Shown here in pieces: positions 20,372 to 29,644 of a stretch of 64,000 nt of DNA. The DNA comes from Uruburuella testudinis. Its GTDB lineage: Bacteria > Pseudomonadota > Gammaproteobacteria > Burkholderiales > Neisseriaceae. The notes beneath the pieces were generated by a model. It had not been told where the DNA came from and did not search any database. It worked only from the letters and a program-made list of their open reading frames with translations. The position numbers were made by a program, and so were the translations under genes. Positions within the stretch are counted from its first letter, which is position 1; each line of letters opens with the position of its first letter. The stretch covers positions 248,001 to 312,000 of the forward strand of contig NZ_CP091508.1 in the NCBI RefSeq assembly GCF_022870865.1, read 5' to 3'.

Positions 20372-20722
20372 ATGTGTAGGATTTCCATGAGCAGAACCCA
20401 CGCTATACACCCTATAGGTCAGTTTTTGAATCCGACATTTTTCAGATGGCTGAAATCATTGGGAATCACAAGTTGCGTAGCGCGGGCTTGGTTCACGAAT
20501 CAGCTATACATTGATCGGCATGAAAATACGCTTGAATGTTTTGAAATGCAGTTTGGTCAATTTCGTGGCAAAGCCCACGAGATCAAGAGGTTTGAGGCCG
20601 TCTGAAAGATTGTTTGGGTTAAAATCTTCGCGCTTGCTTGAATCATACTGCTCCGCCGAACCGCTTTGTCGGCTTGCTTGTGTAAATAGTTGTAAGCTGT
20701 TGTTATGTATGTATATAACATA

Positions 20723-20768
20723 AAAAAGGCCGTCTGAAACACCTGTTTTAGGTTTCAGACGGCCTTTG
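20723..20768. terminator. Inverted DUS terminator
   Basis: AAAGGCCGTCTGAAAC faces GTTTCAGACGGCCTTT. It lies about 30 bases after the stop of the minus-strand lipoprotein gene and should terminate it. Confidence 0.8.
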
Positions 20769-20797
20769 ATATCTTTCTTGACGCAATTAAAGCATCA

Positions 20798-21001
20798 TTA
20801 GCGTACTTGGCTGCCGATAACGCCGCCCAAAGCCGCGCCGCCCAGAGTTGAGCCGGTGTCGCCGCCGATCAGGTTGCCGGCCACGCCGCCGACTACGGCG
20901 CCGGTAGCGGTGTTGCGTTGGGACGTGCTCATGCTTTCACATGCGCTCAGTGAGCCGGCAACGGCAAGCAGGGCGAGGGTTTTGACAATCATTGATTTCA
21001 T
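20798..21001 (-). CDS. Small glycine-zipper lipoprotein (OsmB-like)
   Basis: A 67-residue lipoprotein with a signal peptide ending in lipobox LSAC (C20), then a glycine-rich zipper (GAVVGGVAGNLIGG, GAALGGVIGS) that could pack as a membrane helix pair. This architecture matches OsmB and other small stress-induced outer-membrane lipoproteins. The function is unknown. GGAGA precedes the ATG, and the gene is divergent from the CopD-like gene. Confidence 0.8.
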   Translation of the reverse strand: MKSMIVKTLALLAVAGSLSACESMSTSQRNTATGAVVGGVAGNLIGGDTGSTLGGAALGGVIGSQVR

Positions 21002-21126
21002 ATCTGGTCTCCGGATAGTGGTTGGAACAAGAATGCGCTTTCAGTATGGCATAAATCGCACATCATGCGTATATTGATGCGGGTAAAGACTGTTAAAACT
21101 GAGAAAAAGTTCCGGAAGGCCTGATT

Positions 21127-21573
21127 ATGACTGCTTATGCCGTTGCCCATATCGTGCATTTGTTTTGTGCCGTTGCTTTTGTCGGCGGCGTGTTTTTTGA
21201 AACCCTGGTGCTGTCGGTTATCCATACCAAACGGGTATCGCGTGAGGCGCGCCGTGAAGTGGAAAAAGCGCTTTCCTACCGCGCCACCCGTGTAATGCCG
21301 TGGATTGTCGGCGGCTTGTTTTTATCCGGCTTGACGATGGCGCACCGCTATGCGGCCGCTTTTGCCCATCCGTTTGCCAATGCGTTTAACACCCAGCTTT
21401 GCCTGAAAGTGCTGCTGGCGGTGAGCGTGTTGGGGCATTTTATGATTGCGGTAACGAAAATGCGCCGCGGCACCTTGACGGCGGGCTGGTCGAAATACAT
21501 CCACCTGGCCGTGTTGCTGCATATGATTTTGATTGTATTGTTGGCAAAAACCATGTTTTATGTGGGCTGGTAA
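21127..21573 (+). CDS. CopD-like four-helix membrane protein
   Basis: A 148-residue integral membrane protein with four predicted helices (about 4-26, 55-75, 93-112 and 122-143) and conserved histidines in HIVHLFCAVAFVGG and KYIHLAVLLHM. This resembles the CopD/DUF2269-type proteins that may bind copper or heme, but no metal site is proven. GGAAGG lies just before ATG 21127. It stands alone, divergent from the lipoprotein gene. Confidence 0.6.
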   Translation: MTAYAVAHIVHLFCAVAFVGGVFFETLVLSVIHTKRVSREARREVEKALSYRATRVMPWIVGGLFLSGLTMAHRYAAAFAHPFANAFNTQLCLKVLLAVSVLGHFMIAVTKMRRGTLTAGWSKYIHLAVLLHMILIVLLAKTMFYVGW

Positions 21574-21593
21574 ATGCAACGATTTGGTTTTTT

Positions 21594-21657
21594 TAACGCA
21601 GCAGATGTGCTTTTAGCGCAAAAAAGATGATGATATATGAATGGTCAGGACGCCCTA
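21594..21657. repeat. MITE-like family 1, copy A (truncated, type 2)
   Basis: Only the right-hand 64 bp are present. Read on the minus strand it matches the left half of copy G almost base for base (ATGAATGGTCAGGACGCCCTA end, ATCATCATC, GCTAAAAGCACATCTGCTGCG). It abuts the CopD-like gene end. Confidence 0.8.
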
Positions 21658-21838
21658 GTGTCATGAATGTAAAACAAAATCCATACTCGGTTGATTTATC
21701 AGCGCTAATTTTGATTAATGATTTTGCTGTGTTTGCCCGATGCTGTAAATATGCTTTAATTGTGGCCGAATTGTGACGAAAAATCGGCAATTCAAGCCAA
21801 AATACATAAAATACCAAACAGCAGGAAACAGATTATTC

Positions 21839-22720
21839 ATGTCGGAAGCCTTGAATTTAAAATCATTGGGAGAGGCCGTGAAACGACAACGGTTGTCGTT
21901 ACAGGCAGCCGATGTGGGTTTGCCCGAAGTCGGCAGCCGCCGTGGCGGCTTGAGCCAGCAGGAAGTGGCTGTGCTCAGCGGTGTCAGCACACGTTGGCTG
22001 GCGCGTTTGGAGCAGGGTTTGTTTAAAGAGGATGATGTCGAGCTTTTGCGCCGGGTGTTGAACACGCTTTGTTTTAATGCCGAAGAGCAAGATGCGTTAT
22101 TACGCCAGGCCGGCTGGCAGCCGCAATCGTGGGGTGAAGTGCCGCAGCAGCAGTTGCAAAAATATCTGCAAAAATTGCTCGACGGCATCGATCATCCGGC
22201 TTATGTGGTCGATCATTTGTGGAACCGGGTATGCTGGAACAAAAGCGCTGCCCGCCTGTTTACCCATTGGCTCGGCAAGCAGGTGCAGCACACCAGTTTT
22301 ATTGATTATCTGCTGCTCGATCCGCACAGCCGCTTGTTTATCCAAAATTGGGAAAAACATGTGGTGCTGTGGTTGGGGCGGTTTTTCAACAATATTCGCC
22401 CTTATCAGGATCATGAAAGCGTGGTGCAGTTTGTTGATGAACACTGCCGCATCAGCCCCGTGTTTGAGCGTTTGTGCAATAAACGCCGCCATAAGCGCAC
22501 CAGCAAAATCGGCTTGCGTTATGTTTTTCATACGGCCAAAGGCGACCGCGCATTCGGCCGCATGTCGTTTCCCGTGCCGGATACGCCTGGTTGGGAAATG
22601 GTGGTGTGGCTGCCGGCCGCCGATAAAAAAACAGCGCCGGCACCGGCGCCGGAAAAATATGCCGATGCACCGCAGGGTGGGCAGGAGCCCCCCTCCATTG
22701 CCGGTGACGGGTTGCCGTAA
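21839..22720 (+). CDS. XRE-family regulator with MmyB-like ligand domain
   Basis: A 293-residue predicted transcription regulator. An N-terminal helix-turn-helix (about 5-80, with GGLSQQEVAVLSGVSTRWLARLEQG) is followed by an MmyB/PAS-like domain (about 105-260) with the typical DHPAYVVDHLWNRVCWNKSAARLF stretch broken as PAYVVD...WN.SA. In Streptomyces and Mycobacterium such domains bind fatty-acyl ligands. The ligand here is unknown. The C-terminus (from about 262) is a proline/alanine-rich tail. I start it at ATG 21839, after AGGAAA, since the longer frame has no ribosome site. Confidence 0.75.
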   Translation: MSEALNLKSLGEAVKRQRLSLQAADVGLPEVGSRRGGLSQQEVAVLSGVSTRWLARLEQGLFKEDDVELLRRVLNTLCFNAEEQDALLRQAGWQPQSWGEVPQQQLQKYLQKLLDGIDHPAYVVDHLWNRVCWNKSAARLFTHWLGKQVQHTSFIDYLLLDPHSRLFIQNWEKHVVLWLGRFFNNIRPYQDHESVVQFVDEHCRISPVFERLCNKRRHKRTSKIGLRYVFHTAKGDRAFGRMSFPVPDTPGWEMVVWLPAADKKTAPAPAPEKYADAPQGGQEPPSIAGDGLP

Positions 22721-22767
22721 ACCGGATAATTTTGCCGGGTGTGCCGCTATGGTTTCCAAAGCATTCT

Positions 22768-22948
22768 GAATGGTCAGGGCACCCTAGGGTGTCCTGACCA
22801 TTCGATTTACGGGTGCTTTTTGTCCCTGAAAACGCATCTGCTGCGTTAAAAAGCCTCGCAAGATGTCCAATCTTGCTGCGTTTTTTGCCTGGCATCTGCA
22901 TTTCCAGGAACAAAAATCCCCTCATAAACGAATGGTCAGGACACCCTA
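22768..22948. repeat. MITE-like family 1, copy B (type 1) plus an extra end
   Basis: A full 164-bp copy (22785-22948) with both 19-bp ends intact, TAGGGTGTCCTGACCATTC and its inverse. A solo end (22768-22786) abuts it head to head, sharing the TA. The centre carries the CGCAAGAT/ATCTTGC hairpin. It fills most of the gap between the XRE gene and terC. Confidence 0.9.
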
Positions 22949-23062
22949 GGCCGTCTGAAAGCCGTGCCGGGTGTTTTGCTAAAACCATGGCGCTCGGGTA
23001 GAATAAACCGCTTGTCTGTTACCGGCCGCTGTTGCCGCATCTTAATTAATAGGAATTTCTTC

Positions 23063-24073
23063 ATGCCAGCTCATCCTTCTGTTGGGTCGCCGTTATTTTA
23101 CGGCGTCTTTTTTATTGCCGTGCTGGTGATGATCGGCATTGATATGTGGGCGCTGAAAAAAAACGGCGCGCACAAGGTGAGCGTGAAAGAAGCGCTGGCC
23201 TGGACCTGTATCTGGGTAGCGGTATCGTGCGCGTTTGCAGGCTGGCTGTATTGGGAATTGGGGCACAACCAGGCTTACGGTCATGCGGTGGCTTCGCAAA
23301 AAGTGTTGGAATTTTTTACCGGCTATGTTTTGGAAAAATCGCTGGCAGTGGATAATATCTTTGTGTTTTTAATGATATTTTCCTATTTTAAAGTGCCGCC
23401 GCAATATCAGCACCGGGTGTTGCTGTATGGGGTGTTGGGTGCGATTGCGCTGCGTACGCTGATGATTTTTGTGGGTGCGGTGCTGGTGCGCGAATTTGAG
23501 TGGATTTTGTATGTTTTCGGCGCTTTCCTGCTCTATACCGGTGTGAAAATGATTAAATCGCACGATGAGGAAGCCGCCGAAGATTTGTCGCAAAACAAGA
23601 TGTTGGTGTGGCTGAAAAAGCGCATTCCCGTCAGCAGCGGTTTCAACGGCGAAAAGTTTTTTACCATAGAAAACGGCAAACGCATCGCCACACCGCTGTT
23701 GTTGGTGTTGGTGATGATTGAGTTGAGCGATGTGGTGTTTGCGGTAGACAGCATTCCCGCTGTGTTTGCGGTAACTACCGACCCCTTTATCGTGCTCACT
23801 TCCAATATATTCGCCATTCTCGGCCTGAGGGCGATGTATTTTCTGCTGGCCGATATTGCCGACCGGTTTGTGTTTCTGAAATTCGGCTTGGCATTTGTAT
23901 TGAGCTTTATCGGCTTGAAAATGCTGGTGATGAAATGGGTGCATGTGCCTGTTGGTATTTCGCTGTCGGTGGTGTTTGGGGCGCTGGGGGTGTCGGTGCT
24001 GATTTCGCTGATGTACAACCGGCGGATGCGGAACGGCCATGATGGCGGGAATAGCGGTGATTGGTCGGTTTAA
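23063..24073 (+). CDS. TerC/Alx-family membrane protein
   Basis: A 336-residue inner-membrane protein with about nine helices, of the TerC/Alx family, whose Escherichia coli member Alx is linked to manganese export. Family motifs are YVLEKSLAVDNIFVFLMIF and ELSDVVFAVDSIPAVFAVT, each with the acidic residues that line the transport path. I start it at ATG 23063 after TAGGAA, because an upstream in-frame extension runs through the MITE end and a DUS. The leader is too short for the yybP-ykoY manganese riboswitch. An inverted DUS terminator follows. Confidence 0.88.
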   Translation: MPAHPSVGSPLFYGVFFIAVLVMIGIDMWALKKNGAHKVSVKEALAWTCIWVAVSCAFAGWLYWELGHNQAYGHAVASQKVLEFFTGYVLEKSLAVDNIFVFLMIFSYFKVPPQYQHRVLLYGVLGAIALRTLMIFVGAVLVREFEWILYVFGAFLLYTGVKMIKSHDEEAAEDLSQNKMLVWLKKRIPVSSGFNGEKFFTIENGKRIATPLLLVLVMIELSDVVFAVDSIPAVFAVTTDPFIVLTSNIFAILGLRAMYFLLADIADRFVFLKFGLAFVLSFIGLKMLVMKWVHVPVGISLSVVFGALGVSVLISLMYNRRMRNGHDGGNSGDWSV

Positions 24074-24080
24074 CGGTGAT

Positions 24081-24134
24081 AAATATTGACTAAGGCCGTC
24101 CGAAAACAGGTTTCAGACGGCCTTAGTCAATATT
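24081..24134. terminator. Extended inverted DUS terminator
   Basis: AATATTGACTAAGGCCGTCC pairs with an inverse that ends GACGGCCTTAGTCAATATT, giving a stem of more than 20 bp between terC and a family 2 repeat. Confidence 0.85.
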
Positions 24135-24143
24135 TGCCGAATA

Positions 24144-24197
24144 ATACCCATTCATAAAAGCAAGCTGGCAAGTTAGATTGCTGTTGTAAATGGGTAT
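24144..24197. repeat. Palindromic repeat family 2, minimal copy
   Basis: 54 bp with ends ATACCCATTCATAAAAGCAA and its near inverse GTTGTAAATGGGTAT. Almost all of the centre is missing. It lies just past the oxyR stop. Confidence 0.75.
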
Positions 24198-24213
24198 CTC
24201 AATCCGGTATCAG

Positions 24214-25146
24214 TCAGACGGCCTCTGCGGCTTCCACAAAGCTTACGCCGTTCAGTTGCGACGCCAGCACGGCTTTGCGCATGGCCGACAAGGCTTTGGG
24301 GCGGACAAAATTGCGGCGGTAGGCCAACACAACACGGCGGTGGGGCACGGAGCCTTCAAACGGAATGATGCTGAACAGCATATGGTCGTTTTCGGTAAGC
24401 GCGGTAGCCGGCAGTACGCTGATGGCCAAGCCGCTGGCCACCATATGGCGGATGGTGTTGATGGAGCTGCCCTGCAAGGTGTTGGTAAGGCCGAGGATTT
24501 TCTGCTTCGATGCCAACTCGGAGCAGCTGTCGAGCACTTGGTCGCGCATGCAGTTGCCCTCGGTGAGCAGCAACACCTGTTCTTCGGCCAGACATTGCGG
24601 CGTGACCGCATCCAGCTCTTCAAAATGATGGCCTTTGGGCACAATCACGAAAAACGGCTCGTCATAAAGCGGCTCGGTTACCACGCCCGGCTCGTGGTAA
24701 GGCTCTGCCACCACTACGGCATCCAAATCGCCGCGTTTGAGTGATTCGGTCAGCACGTGGGTGTAGTTTTCTTCCAGCATCAGCGGCATTTTCGGCGCAA
24801 TATCACGCAGCGATACAATCAGCTTGGGCAGCAGATAGGGGGCAACGGTGAAAATCAGGCCGAGTTTGAACGCGCCTTCAAGCTCGTTTTGCTCTTCATT
24901 GGCCAAATGCTTGATTAAGTCGGCTTCTTCCAGCACCCGCCGCGCCTGCGCCACAATGCGCTCGCCGGCATCGGTGGTAATCACTTCGTTGCTGCTGCGG
25001 TCAAACAGCGATACCGACAATTCTTCTTCCAGCTTTTTGATGGCGATGGAAAGGGTCGGCTGGCTGACAAAACAACGTTGCGCGGCGCGGCCGAAATGGC
25101 GCTCCTGTGCCACGGCAACGATGTAACGCAATTCGGTCAGGGTCAT
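24214..25146 (-). CDS. oxyR: Hydrogen peroxide sensor/regulator OxyR
   Basis: LysR-family regulator of the peroxide response. The 310-residue protein has an N-terminal winged helix (FGRAAQRCFVSQPTLSIAIKKLEEEL) and a sensor domain. The two redox cysteines are C199 and C208 (TEGNCMRDQVLDSC), the same numbers as in Escherichia coli. In Neisseria OxyR mainly represses catalase until oxidised (from memory). The gene follows minE by three bases, so it is probably cotranscribed with minCDE. The last codons and stop (E-A-V-TGA) lie inside a DUS. Confidence 0.94.
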   Translation of the reverse strand: MTLTELRYIVAVAQERHFGRAAQRCFVSQPTLSIAIKKLEEELSVSLFDRSSNEVITTDAGERIVAQARRVLEEADLIKHLANEEQNELEGAFKLGLIFTVAPYLLPKLIVSLRDIAPKMPLMLEENYTHVLTESLKRGDLDAVVVAEPYHEPGVVTEPLYDEPFFVIVPKGHHFEELDAVTPQCLAEEQVLLLTEGNCMRDQVLDSCSELASKQKILGLTNTLQGSSINTIRHMVASGLAISVLPATALTENDHMLFSIIPFEGSVPHRRVVLAYRRNFVRPKALSAMRKAVLASQLNGVSFVEAAEAV

Positions 25147-25149
25147 GAT

Positions 25150-25410
25150 TCAAACCTTTTTCTGTTCGGGCAGGGTAATGTTGAGCTCCAGCATATCCAC
25201 GCCGTCTTGCCTTTCTTGCGAAATGCGGATGTCGTCCATAGAAACGTGCACATATTTGGACAGCACTTCCAGCAATTCTTTTTGCAGGGTCGGCAGATAA
25301 TCGGGGCCTTGGGCTTTCACGCGCTCTTGGGCAATGATGATTTGCAGGCGGTCGCGGGCCACTTCGGCGGTTTTGGTTTTTTTACCAAACAATAAATCAA
25401 TCAGCGACAT
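25150..25410 (-). CDS. minE: Division-site topological factor MinE
   Basis: 86-residue partner of MinD. It stimulates MinD ATPase and drives the pole-to-pole oscillation that keeps MinCD away from midcell. The N-terminal amphipathic segment [11 protein letters not shown] and the MinD-contact helix ([13 protein letters not shown]) are intact. It starts three bases after minD. Confidence 0.96.
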   Translation of the reverse strand: MSLIDLLFGKKTKTAEVARDRLQIIIAQERVKAQGPDYLPTLQKELLEVLSKYVHVSMDDIRISQERQDGVDMLELNITLPEQKKV

Positions 25411-25413
25411 GGC

Positions 25414-26226
25414 TCAACCTCCGAACAAACGTTTTAAAAAGCCTTTTTTCTCGGCTTCAAGGAAACGCATTTCGCGGTTTTCGCCCAACAGGCGCGCGAT
25501 AACGTCTTTATAGGCTTCGGCAGCCACCGCATCGTTTTGGTGGATAACCGGCGAGCCTGAGTTGGATGCCTGCAACACGTTTTGCGATTCGGGAATCACG
25601 CCGATGAGGGGAATGCGCAAAATATCGCAGATATCCTGCACCGACAGCATTTCGCCTTTTTCCACCCGTTCGGGCGAGTAGCGGGTAATCAGCAGATGCT
25701 CTTTCACACTTTCGCCTTGCTCGGCCTTGCGGCTTTTGCTTTGCAAAATGCCCAAGATGCGGTCGGAATCGCGTACGCTGGAAACTTCGGGGTTGGTGGT
25801 AACGATGGCTTCGTCGGCAAAATAAAGCGCCATCAGCGCACCTTGCTCAATGCCGGCCGGCGAATCGCAAATCACGTATTCGAAGCCCATTTCTTCGGTG
25901 AGCGTTTTCAGGATTTTTTCCACACCCTCGCGCGAAAGTGCATCTTTATCGCGGGTTTGCGAAGCGGGCAGAATAAAGAGCTGGTCGCAGTGTTTGTCTT
26001 TAATCAGCGCCTGGTTGAGGGTGGCTTCGCCCTGAATCACATTAATCAGGTCGTATACCACGCGGCGTTCGCAGCCCATAATCAGGTCGAGGTTGCGCAG
26101 ACCCACGTCGAAATCAATAACGGCGGTTTTGTGGCCGCGCAGCGCGAGGCCTGAAGCGATGCTGGCGCTGGTGGTGGTTTTGCCCACGCCGCCTTTGCCT
26201 GAGGTGATTACAATGATTTTTGCCAC
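25414..26226 (-). CDS. minD: Septum-site ATPase MinD
   Basis: 270-residue ParA-type ATPase that recruits MinC to the membrane. It shows the deviant Walker A GKGGVGKTT, DFDVGLRNLD, DSPAGIEQGA, and a C-terminal amphipathic membrane-targeting helix (KKGFLKRLFGG). It begins with GTG at 26226, preceded by AAGGAAA on the minus strand. The gap to minC is 27 bases. Confidence 0.96.
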   Translation of the reverse strand: MAKIIVITSGKGGVGKTTTSASIASGLALRGHKTAVIDFDVGLRNLDLIMGCERRVVYDLINVIQGEATLNQALIKDKHCDQLFILPASQTRDKDALSREGVEKILKTLTEEMGFEYVICDSPAGIEQGALMALYFADEAIVTTNPEVSSVRDSDRILGILQSKSRKAEQGESVKEHLLITRYSPERVEKGEMLSVQDICDILRIPLIGVIPESQNVLQASNSGSPVIHQNDAVAAEAYKDVIARLLGENREMRFLEAEKKGFLKRLFGG

Positions 26227-26253
26227 GTTGTTTCCTTTTCTCTGTAAAACGAA

Positions 26254-26976
26254 TTACTCGGCATCGATTGCACTGATGACCAAACGGTCTTCCTGCAAAG
26301 AGACCTGCACCGGTTTTTTATGCAGATGAGCCGGCAGGTCTTGCTCGAAGTTGCGGTAAATGCCGGCCACAGATACCAGCTCGGCCTGCATCGAATGAAT
26401 AAAAATACGCGCTTTGCGGTTGCCTTCTGCGCCGGCCAGCGCCCGCCCGCGCATGGGGCCGTAAACATGAATGTTGCCGTCGGCAATGATTTCCGCGCCT
26501 TCGCTTACCATGCCGGTAACGATTAAATCGGCGTTTTCGGCATAGACTTGCTGACCGGTGCGGATGGGGGTGTTCACAAACACCGTCGGCCCGCTGATAA
26601 CGGTGGCCTGCACTGCTTCGGCACGGGGCGGCTCCGGCTCCGGTAATGACGGAGCGGGCGCATCGGCCGTGTTTTTGTCGCGGGGGCTGAACGCAAGATT
26701 GTGGGCTGCGGCAGAGGCGGCCCAGGCTTCATTGCTGTGGCGCAGGCCGATGATTTTCAGGCCGTGGCGGGCAAACAGAGCGGTAATGGCGCCGATGTCG
26801 AGCGCTTCGGGGTGCTCGAAAGCTTGCACATCCAGCAGAAACGGCATACAGGCAAATGCTTGATATTGGTTGATGCGCTGCTGCAAAAGGCTTTCCAGTG
26901 CCGGCAGCTCCGAGGTGTGCAGGTGCACCGCCAAGGCATCGAGCCGCGCAGATTTCACATCAAAAGCAGGTTTCAT
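26254..26976 (-). CDS. minC: Septum-site inhibitor MinC
   Basis: 240-residue inhibitor of FtsZ assembly near the poles. The N-terminal domain (about 1-105) is followed by a proline-rich linker (APSLPEPEPPRAE) and the C-terminal beta-helix domain (about 135-235) that dimerises and binds MinD, with GQQVYAENADLIVTG, GAEIIADGNIHVYGPMRGRA and ISVAGIYR-like segments. First gene of the minus-strand min-oxyR cluster. Confidence 0.94.
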   Translation of the reverse strand: MKPAFDVKSARLDALAVHLHTSELPALESLLQQRINQYQAFACMPFLLDVQAFEHPEALDIGAITALFARHGLKIIGLRHSNEAWAASAAAHNLAFSPRDKNTADAPAPSLPEPEPPRAEAVQATVISGPTVFVNTPIRTGQQVYAENADLIVTGMVSEGAEIIADGNIHVYGPMRGRALAGAEGNRKARIFIHSMQAELVSVAGIYRNFEQDLPAHLHKKPVQVSLQEDRLVISAIDAE

Positions 26977-27059
26977 ACCGTGTTCGTACCATAAAAAAAT
27001 TCAATAAGCGAAGTTTACCGTGTTAATCTAACCTATTCAATCCATTGAGGCCGTCTGAA

Positions 27060-27908
27060 ATGAAAAAAACCTTTCATATCGTGGGCGCGGGCAAGGTAGG
27101 GCAAACGCTGGCGCAGCTGCTGCACCGGCAGGGCGCCCGCTTGGTTGCGGTCAGCGGCGGGCGGGATGCTGCTGTATTGGCAGACCGCTGCGGCGGGGTA
27201 TTCGTTCCCCATATTGCAGCTTTACCGCCGGCCGAGATGATTTTGATTACCCCGCCCGATAATGTGATTGCTGAGGTTGCGGCTGAACTTGCGGTTTTGC
27301 CGTGGCTGAGCGGCGAGACGCTGGCGGTGCATTGCAGCGGTGCCAAAAGTGTGGCGGTGCTGGCCTCTTTGGCTGCGCGGGGCGTGCGCACGGGCAGCCT
27401 GCATCCGGTGTTTGCTTTTGCTGATGTGCAGGCGGCGGTGGCGGCTTTGCCGGGGCAGTTGTGCGCATTGGAGGCGGAGCCGGCGGCGATGGATGATTTG
27501 CGCGAAATCGCCGCCGCTTTGGGTTTGCGTGCGTTTACGCTGCCGTCGGCCAGCAAGGCGCGTTATCATGCGGCTTTGTCGGCAGCGTCTAATTTTTCGG
27601 TAGTGCTGGCTGCGTTTGCGCAACAATTGCTGCAACCGTTGGCGTTGCCGGAGGCGTTGTCGCGCGAGCTGGTGTCGGCGCTGATGCGGCAGAGTGTCGA
27701 CAATCTGGCCGCGCTGACTCCGGCGCAGGCGTTGACTGGCCCGATTGTGCGCGGCGACGACAGCACGGTAGCGGCACATTTGGCGGCTTTGGATGCCGCT
27801 GAACGGGCGCAATACTGCACATGGGCTTTGGCGGCGCTGGCGCTGGCGGCGGGGCGTGTGGATGAAGCGGCAGCGGAGCGGCTGGCGGCATTACTTGAGG
27901 CCGTCTGA
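27060..27908 (+). CDS. Rossmann-fold DUF2520 protein
   Basis: A 282-residue protein with an N-terminal NAD(P)-binding Rossmann fold (FHIVGAGKVGQTLAQLLHRQG) and a C-terminal all-helical DUF2520 domain, resembling pyrroline-5-carboxylate or ketopantoate reductases. No substrate is known. I choose ATG 27060; a TTG 15 bases upstream is inside a DUS. The GAGG of that DUS (27048-27051) sits eight bases before the ATG and may serve as ribosome site. The protein ends E-A-V-stop, written by another DUS. Confidence 0.8.
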   Translation: MKKTFHIVGAGKVGQTLAQLLHRQGARLVAVSGGRDAAVLADRCGGVFVPHIAALPPAEMILITPPDNVIAEVAAELAVLPWLSGETLAVHCSGAKSVAVLASLAARGVRTGSLHPVFAFADVQAAVAALPGQLCALEAEPAAMDDLREIAAALGLRAFTLPSASKARYHAALSAASNFSVVLAAFAQQLLQPLALPEALSRELVSALMRQSVDNLAALTPAQALTGPIVRGDDSTVAAHLAALDAAERAQYCTWALAALALAAGRVDEAAAERLAALLEAV

Positions 27909-27938
27909 AAGATTTGAGCATGGGTTTCAGACGGCCTC
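27897..27938. terminator. Inverted DUS terminator overlapping a stop codon
   Basis: GAGGCCGTCTGAAA faces TTTCAGACGGCCTC. The left arm contains the last three codons and stop of the DUF2520 gene. Confidence 0.85.
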
Positions 27939-28080
27939 GGATTGGTCAATGGCAAGGCCGGGCACCCCGGCATGAGGCATGTGTGGGCGGTTGTTGAATC
28001 TAAACGCACAAACCGACACGGTTTTTGTTAAAATACACCCTTTTGGCTTCGGGTAACGCGCTTGAGGCCTGTTTTGGATT

Positions 28081-29556
28081 ATGTCAAATACACAACAATA
28101 CAACACGCAGGTCAAACGCCATCTGAAAACCCGCCATCTTTCCATGATTGCCATCGGCGGCTGTATCGGCACCGGCCTGTTTATGGCTAGCGGCACGGCA
28201 ATCAGCGATGCCGGCCCCGGCGGGGCGCTGCTGGCTTATGCGGCTATCGGGCTGATGGTTTATTTTTTGATGACCTCGCTCGGTGAAATGGCGACTTATC
28301 TGCCCACTTCAGGCTCGTTCAGCACGTATGCCGCCCGTTTTGTCGACCCTTCGCTGGGTTTCGCGCTGGGCTGGAATTATTGGTTTAACTGGGTGATTAC
28401 GGTGGCTGCCGATATTTCGATTGCCGCGTTGGTGATTACTTATTGGGAGCCGATGCGCTTTATGCCGCCCTGGGCGTGGAGTTTGTTGTTTTTCGGGATG
28501 ATTTTTCTGCTCAACACCTTGTCGGTTAAGGCCTACGGCGAATCGGAATATTGGTTTGCACTGGTTAAGGTGATTACCGTGATTGTGTTTCTCGGCGTGG
28601 GGGTGCTGACGATTTTCGGCATTCTCGGCGGCGAATACATCGGCATGAGCAATATGACCTTGGGCGAAGCGCCGTTTTTGGGCGAAGGCTGGTCGGGCAG
28701 GTTTCTCACCATTTTAGGGGTGTTTTTGATTGCGGGTTTCTCGTTTCAGGGCACCGAGCTTATCGGGATTACTGCCGGCGAATCGGCCAACCCGCAAGAG
28801 AGTATTCCGCGCGCCATCAAGCAGGTGTTTTGGCGGATTTTGATTTTCTATATTTTGGCGATTTTGGTGATCGGCCTGCTGATTCCTTATAACAGCCCGC
28901 AGCTTTTGGGCGCGGATGTGAGCGAAATTGCCAAATCGCCGTTTACGCTGGTGTTTGAAAAAGCCGGGCTGGCTTTTGCGGCAGCGGTGATGAACGCGGT
29001 GATTCTGACCTCGATTTTATCGGCGGGCAATTCGGGTATGTATGCTTCTACCCGCATGCTCTACGCCATGGGCAAAGACGGCCTGGCTTATCAAAGCTTT
29101 GCCCGTACCAGCATCAGCGGCGTGCCGGTGTATGCGTTGCTGGCAACCGCTGCGGTGGTGGTGGCGATTTTTCTGTTGCAGCTGACCAGCGAGGGCACTT
29201 ACGAATACATCGTGGCCGCCTCCGGCCTGACCGGCTTTATTGCTTGGCTGGGCATTGCGGTCAGCCATTACCGCTTCCGCCGCGCTTATCTGGCGCAGGG
29301 TAAAGATTTAAACGATTTGGTTTACCGCGCCAAATGGTTTCCTTTCGGCCCCTTGCTGGCGTTGGCGCTGTGTATTCTGGTGATTATCGGGCAGGATACC
29401 GAATTGGTGCTCAAAGGCGATTTAGACTGGAACCGCTTGGTGATTACCTATATGGGTTTGCCGGTGTTTGTTGGTTTTTATCTTTACCACAAGCTGCGCT
29501 ACCGCACCCGCAAAGTGCCGTTGCAGCAGGTAGATTTGAGCCGGGATCATGATTGA
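28081..29556 (+). CDS. lysP: Lysine-specific permease
   Basis: APC-superfamily amino-acid/proton symporter of 491 residues with 12 membrane helices. It aligns closely with Escherichia coli LysP as I remember it: the start RHLKTRHLSMIAIGGCIGTG, FALGWNYWFNWV, FSFQGTELIGITAGES, NAVILTSILSAGNSGMYAST, and GFIAWLGIAVSHYRFRR. It would import lysine across the inner membrane. TAAAAT at 28029 may be its -10. It stands alone, with an inverted DUS pair after it. Confidence 0.88.
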   Translation: MSNTQQYNTQVKRHLKTRHLSMIAIGGCIGTGLFMASGTAISDAGPGGALLAYAAIGLMVYFLMTSLGEMATYLPTSGSFSTYAARFVDPSLGFALGWNYWFNWVITVAADISIAALVITYWEPMRFMPPWAWSLLFFGMIFLLNTLSVKAYGESEYWFALVKVITVIVFLGVGVLTIFGILGGEYIGMSNMTLGEAPFLGEGWSGRFLTILGVFLIAGFSFQGTELIGITAGESANPQESIPRAIKQVFWRILIFYILAILVIGLLIPYNSPQLLGADVSEIAKSPFTLVFEKAGLAFAAAVMNAVILTSILSAGNSGMYASTRMLYAMGKDGLAYQSFARTSISGVPVYALLATAAVVVAIFLLQLTSEGTYEYIVAASGLTGFIAWLGIAVSHYRFRRAYLAQGKDLNDLVYRAKWFPFGPLLALALCILVIIGQDTELVLKGDLDWNRLVITYMGLPVFVGFYLYHKLRYRTRKVPLQQVDLSRDHD

Positions 29557-29644
29557 CCGCCGTTGGGTTAGGCCCCAAGCCGGTCGGCCGCATGTGTGTG
29601 TATTGCCCTTGGTTTGCCCGGCATGATGATGAAATATAGGTTGT

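Noticed and set aside
20303..20605. A 100-codon open frame after phoR
   Set aside because: It begins inside the inverted DUS terminator and contains DUS-derived codons; no ribosome site, no recognisable motif.
22452..22988. A 178-codon minus-strand frame with a CPDHSF-type segment
   Set aside because: It is a translation of MITE copy B and the antisense of the XRE gene. Similar frames appear at the other MITE copies.
22950..23062. A manganese riboswitch before terC
   Set aside because: The leader is about 110 bases, part of it MITE and DUS, and I see none of the conserved yybP-ykoY core.
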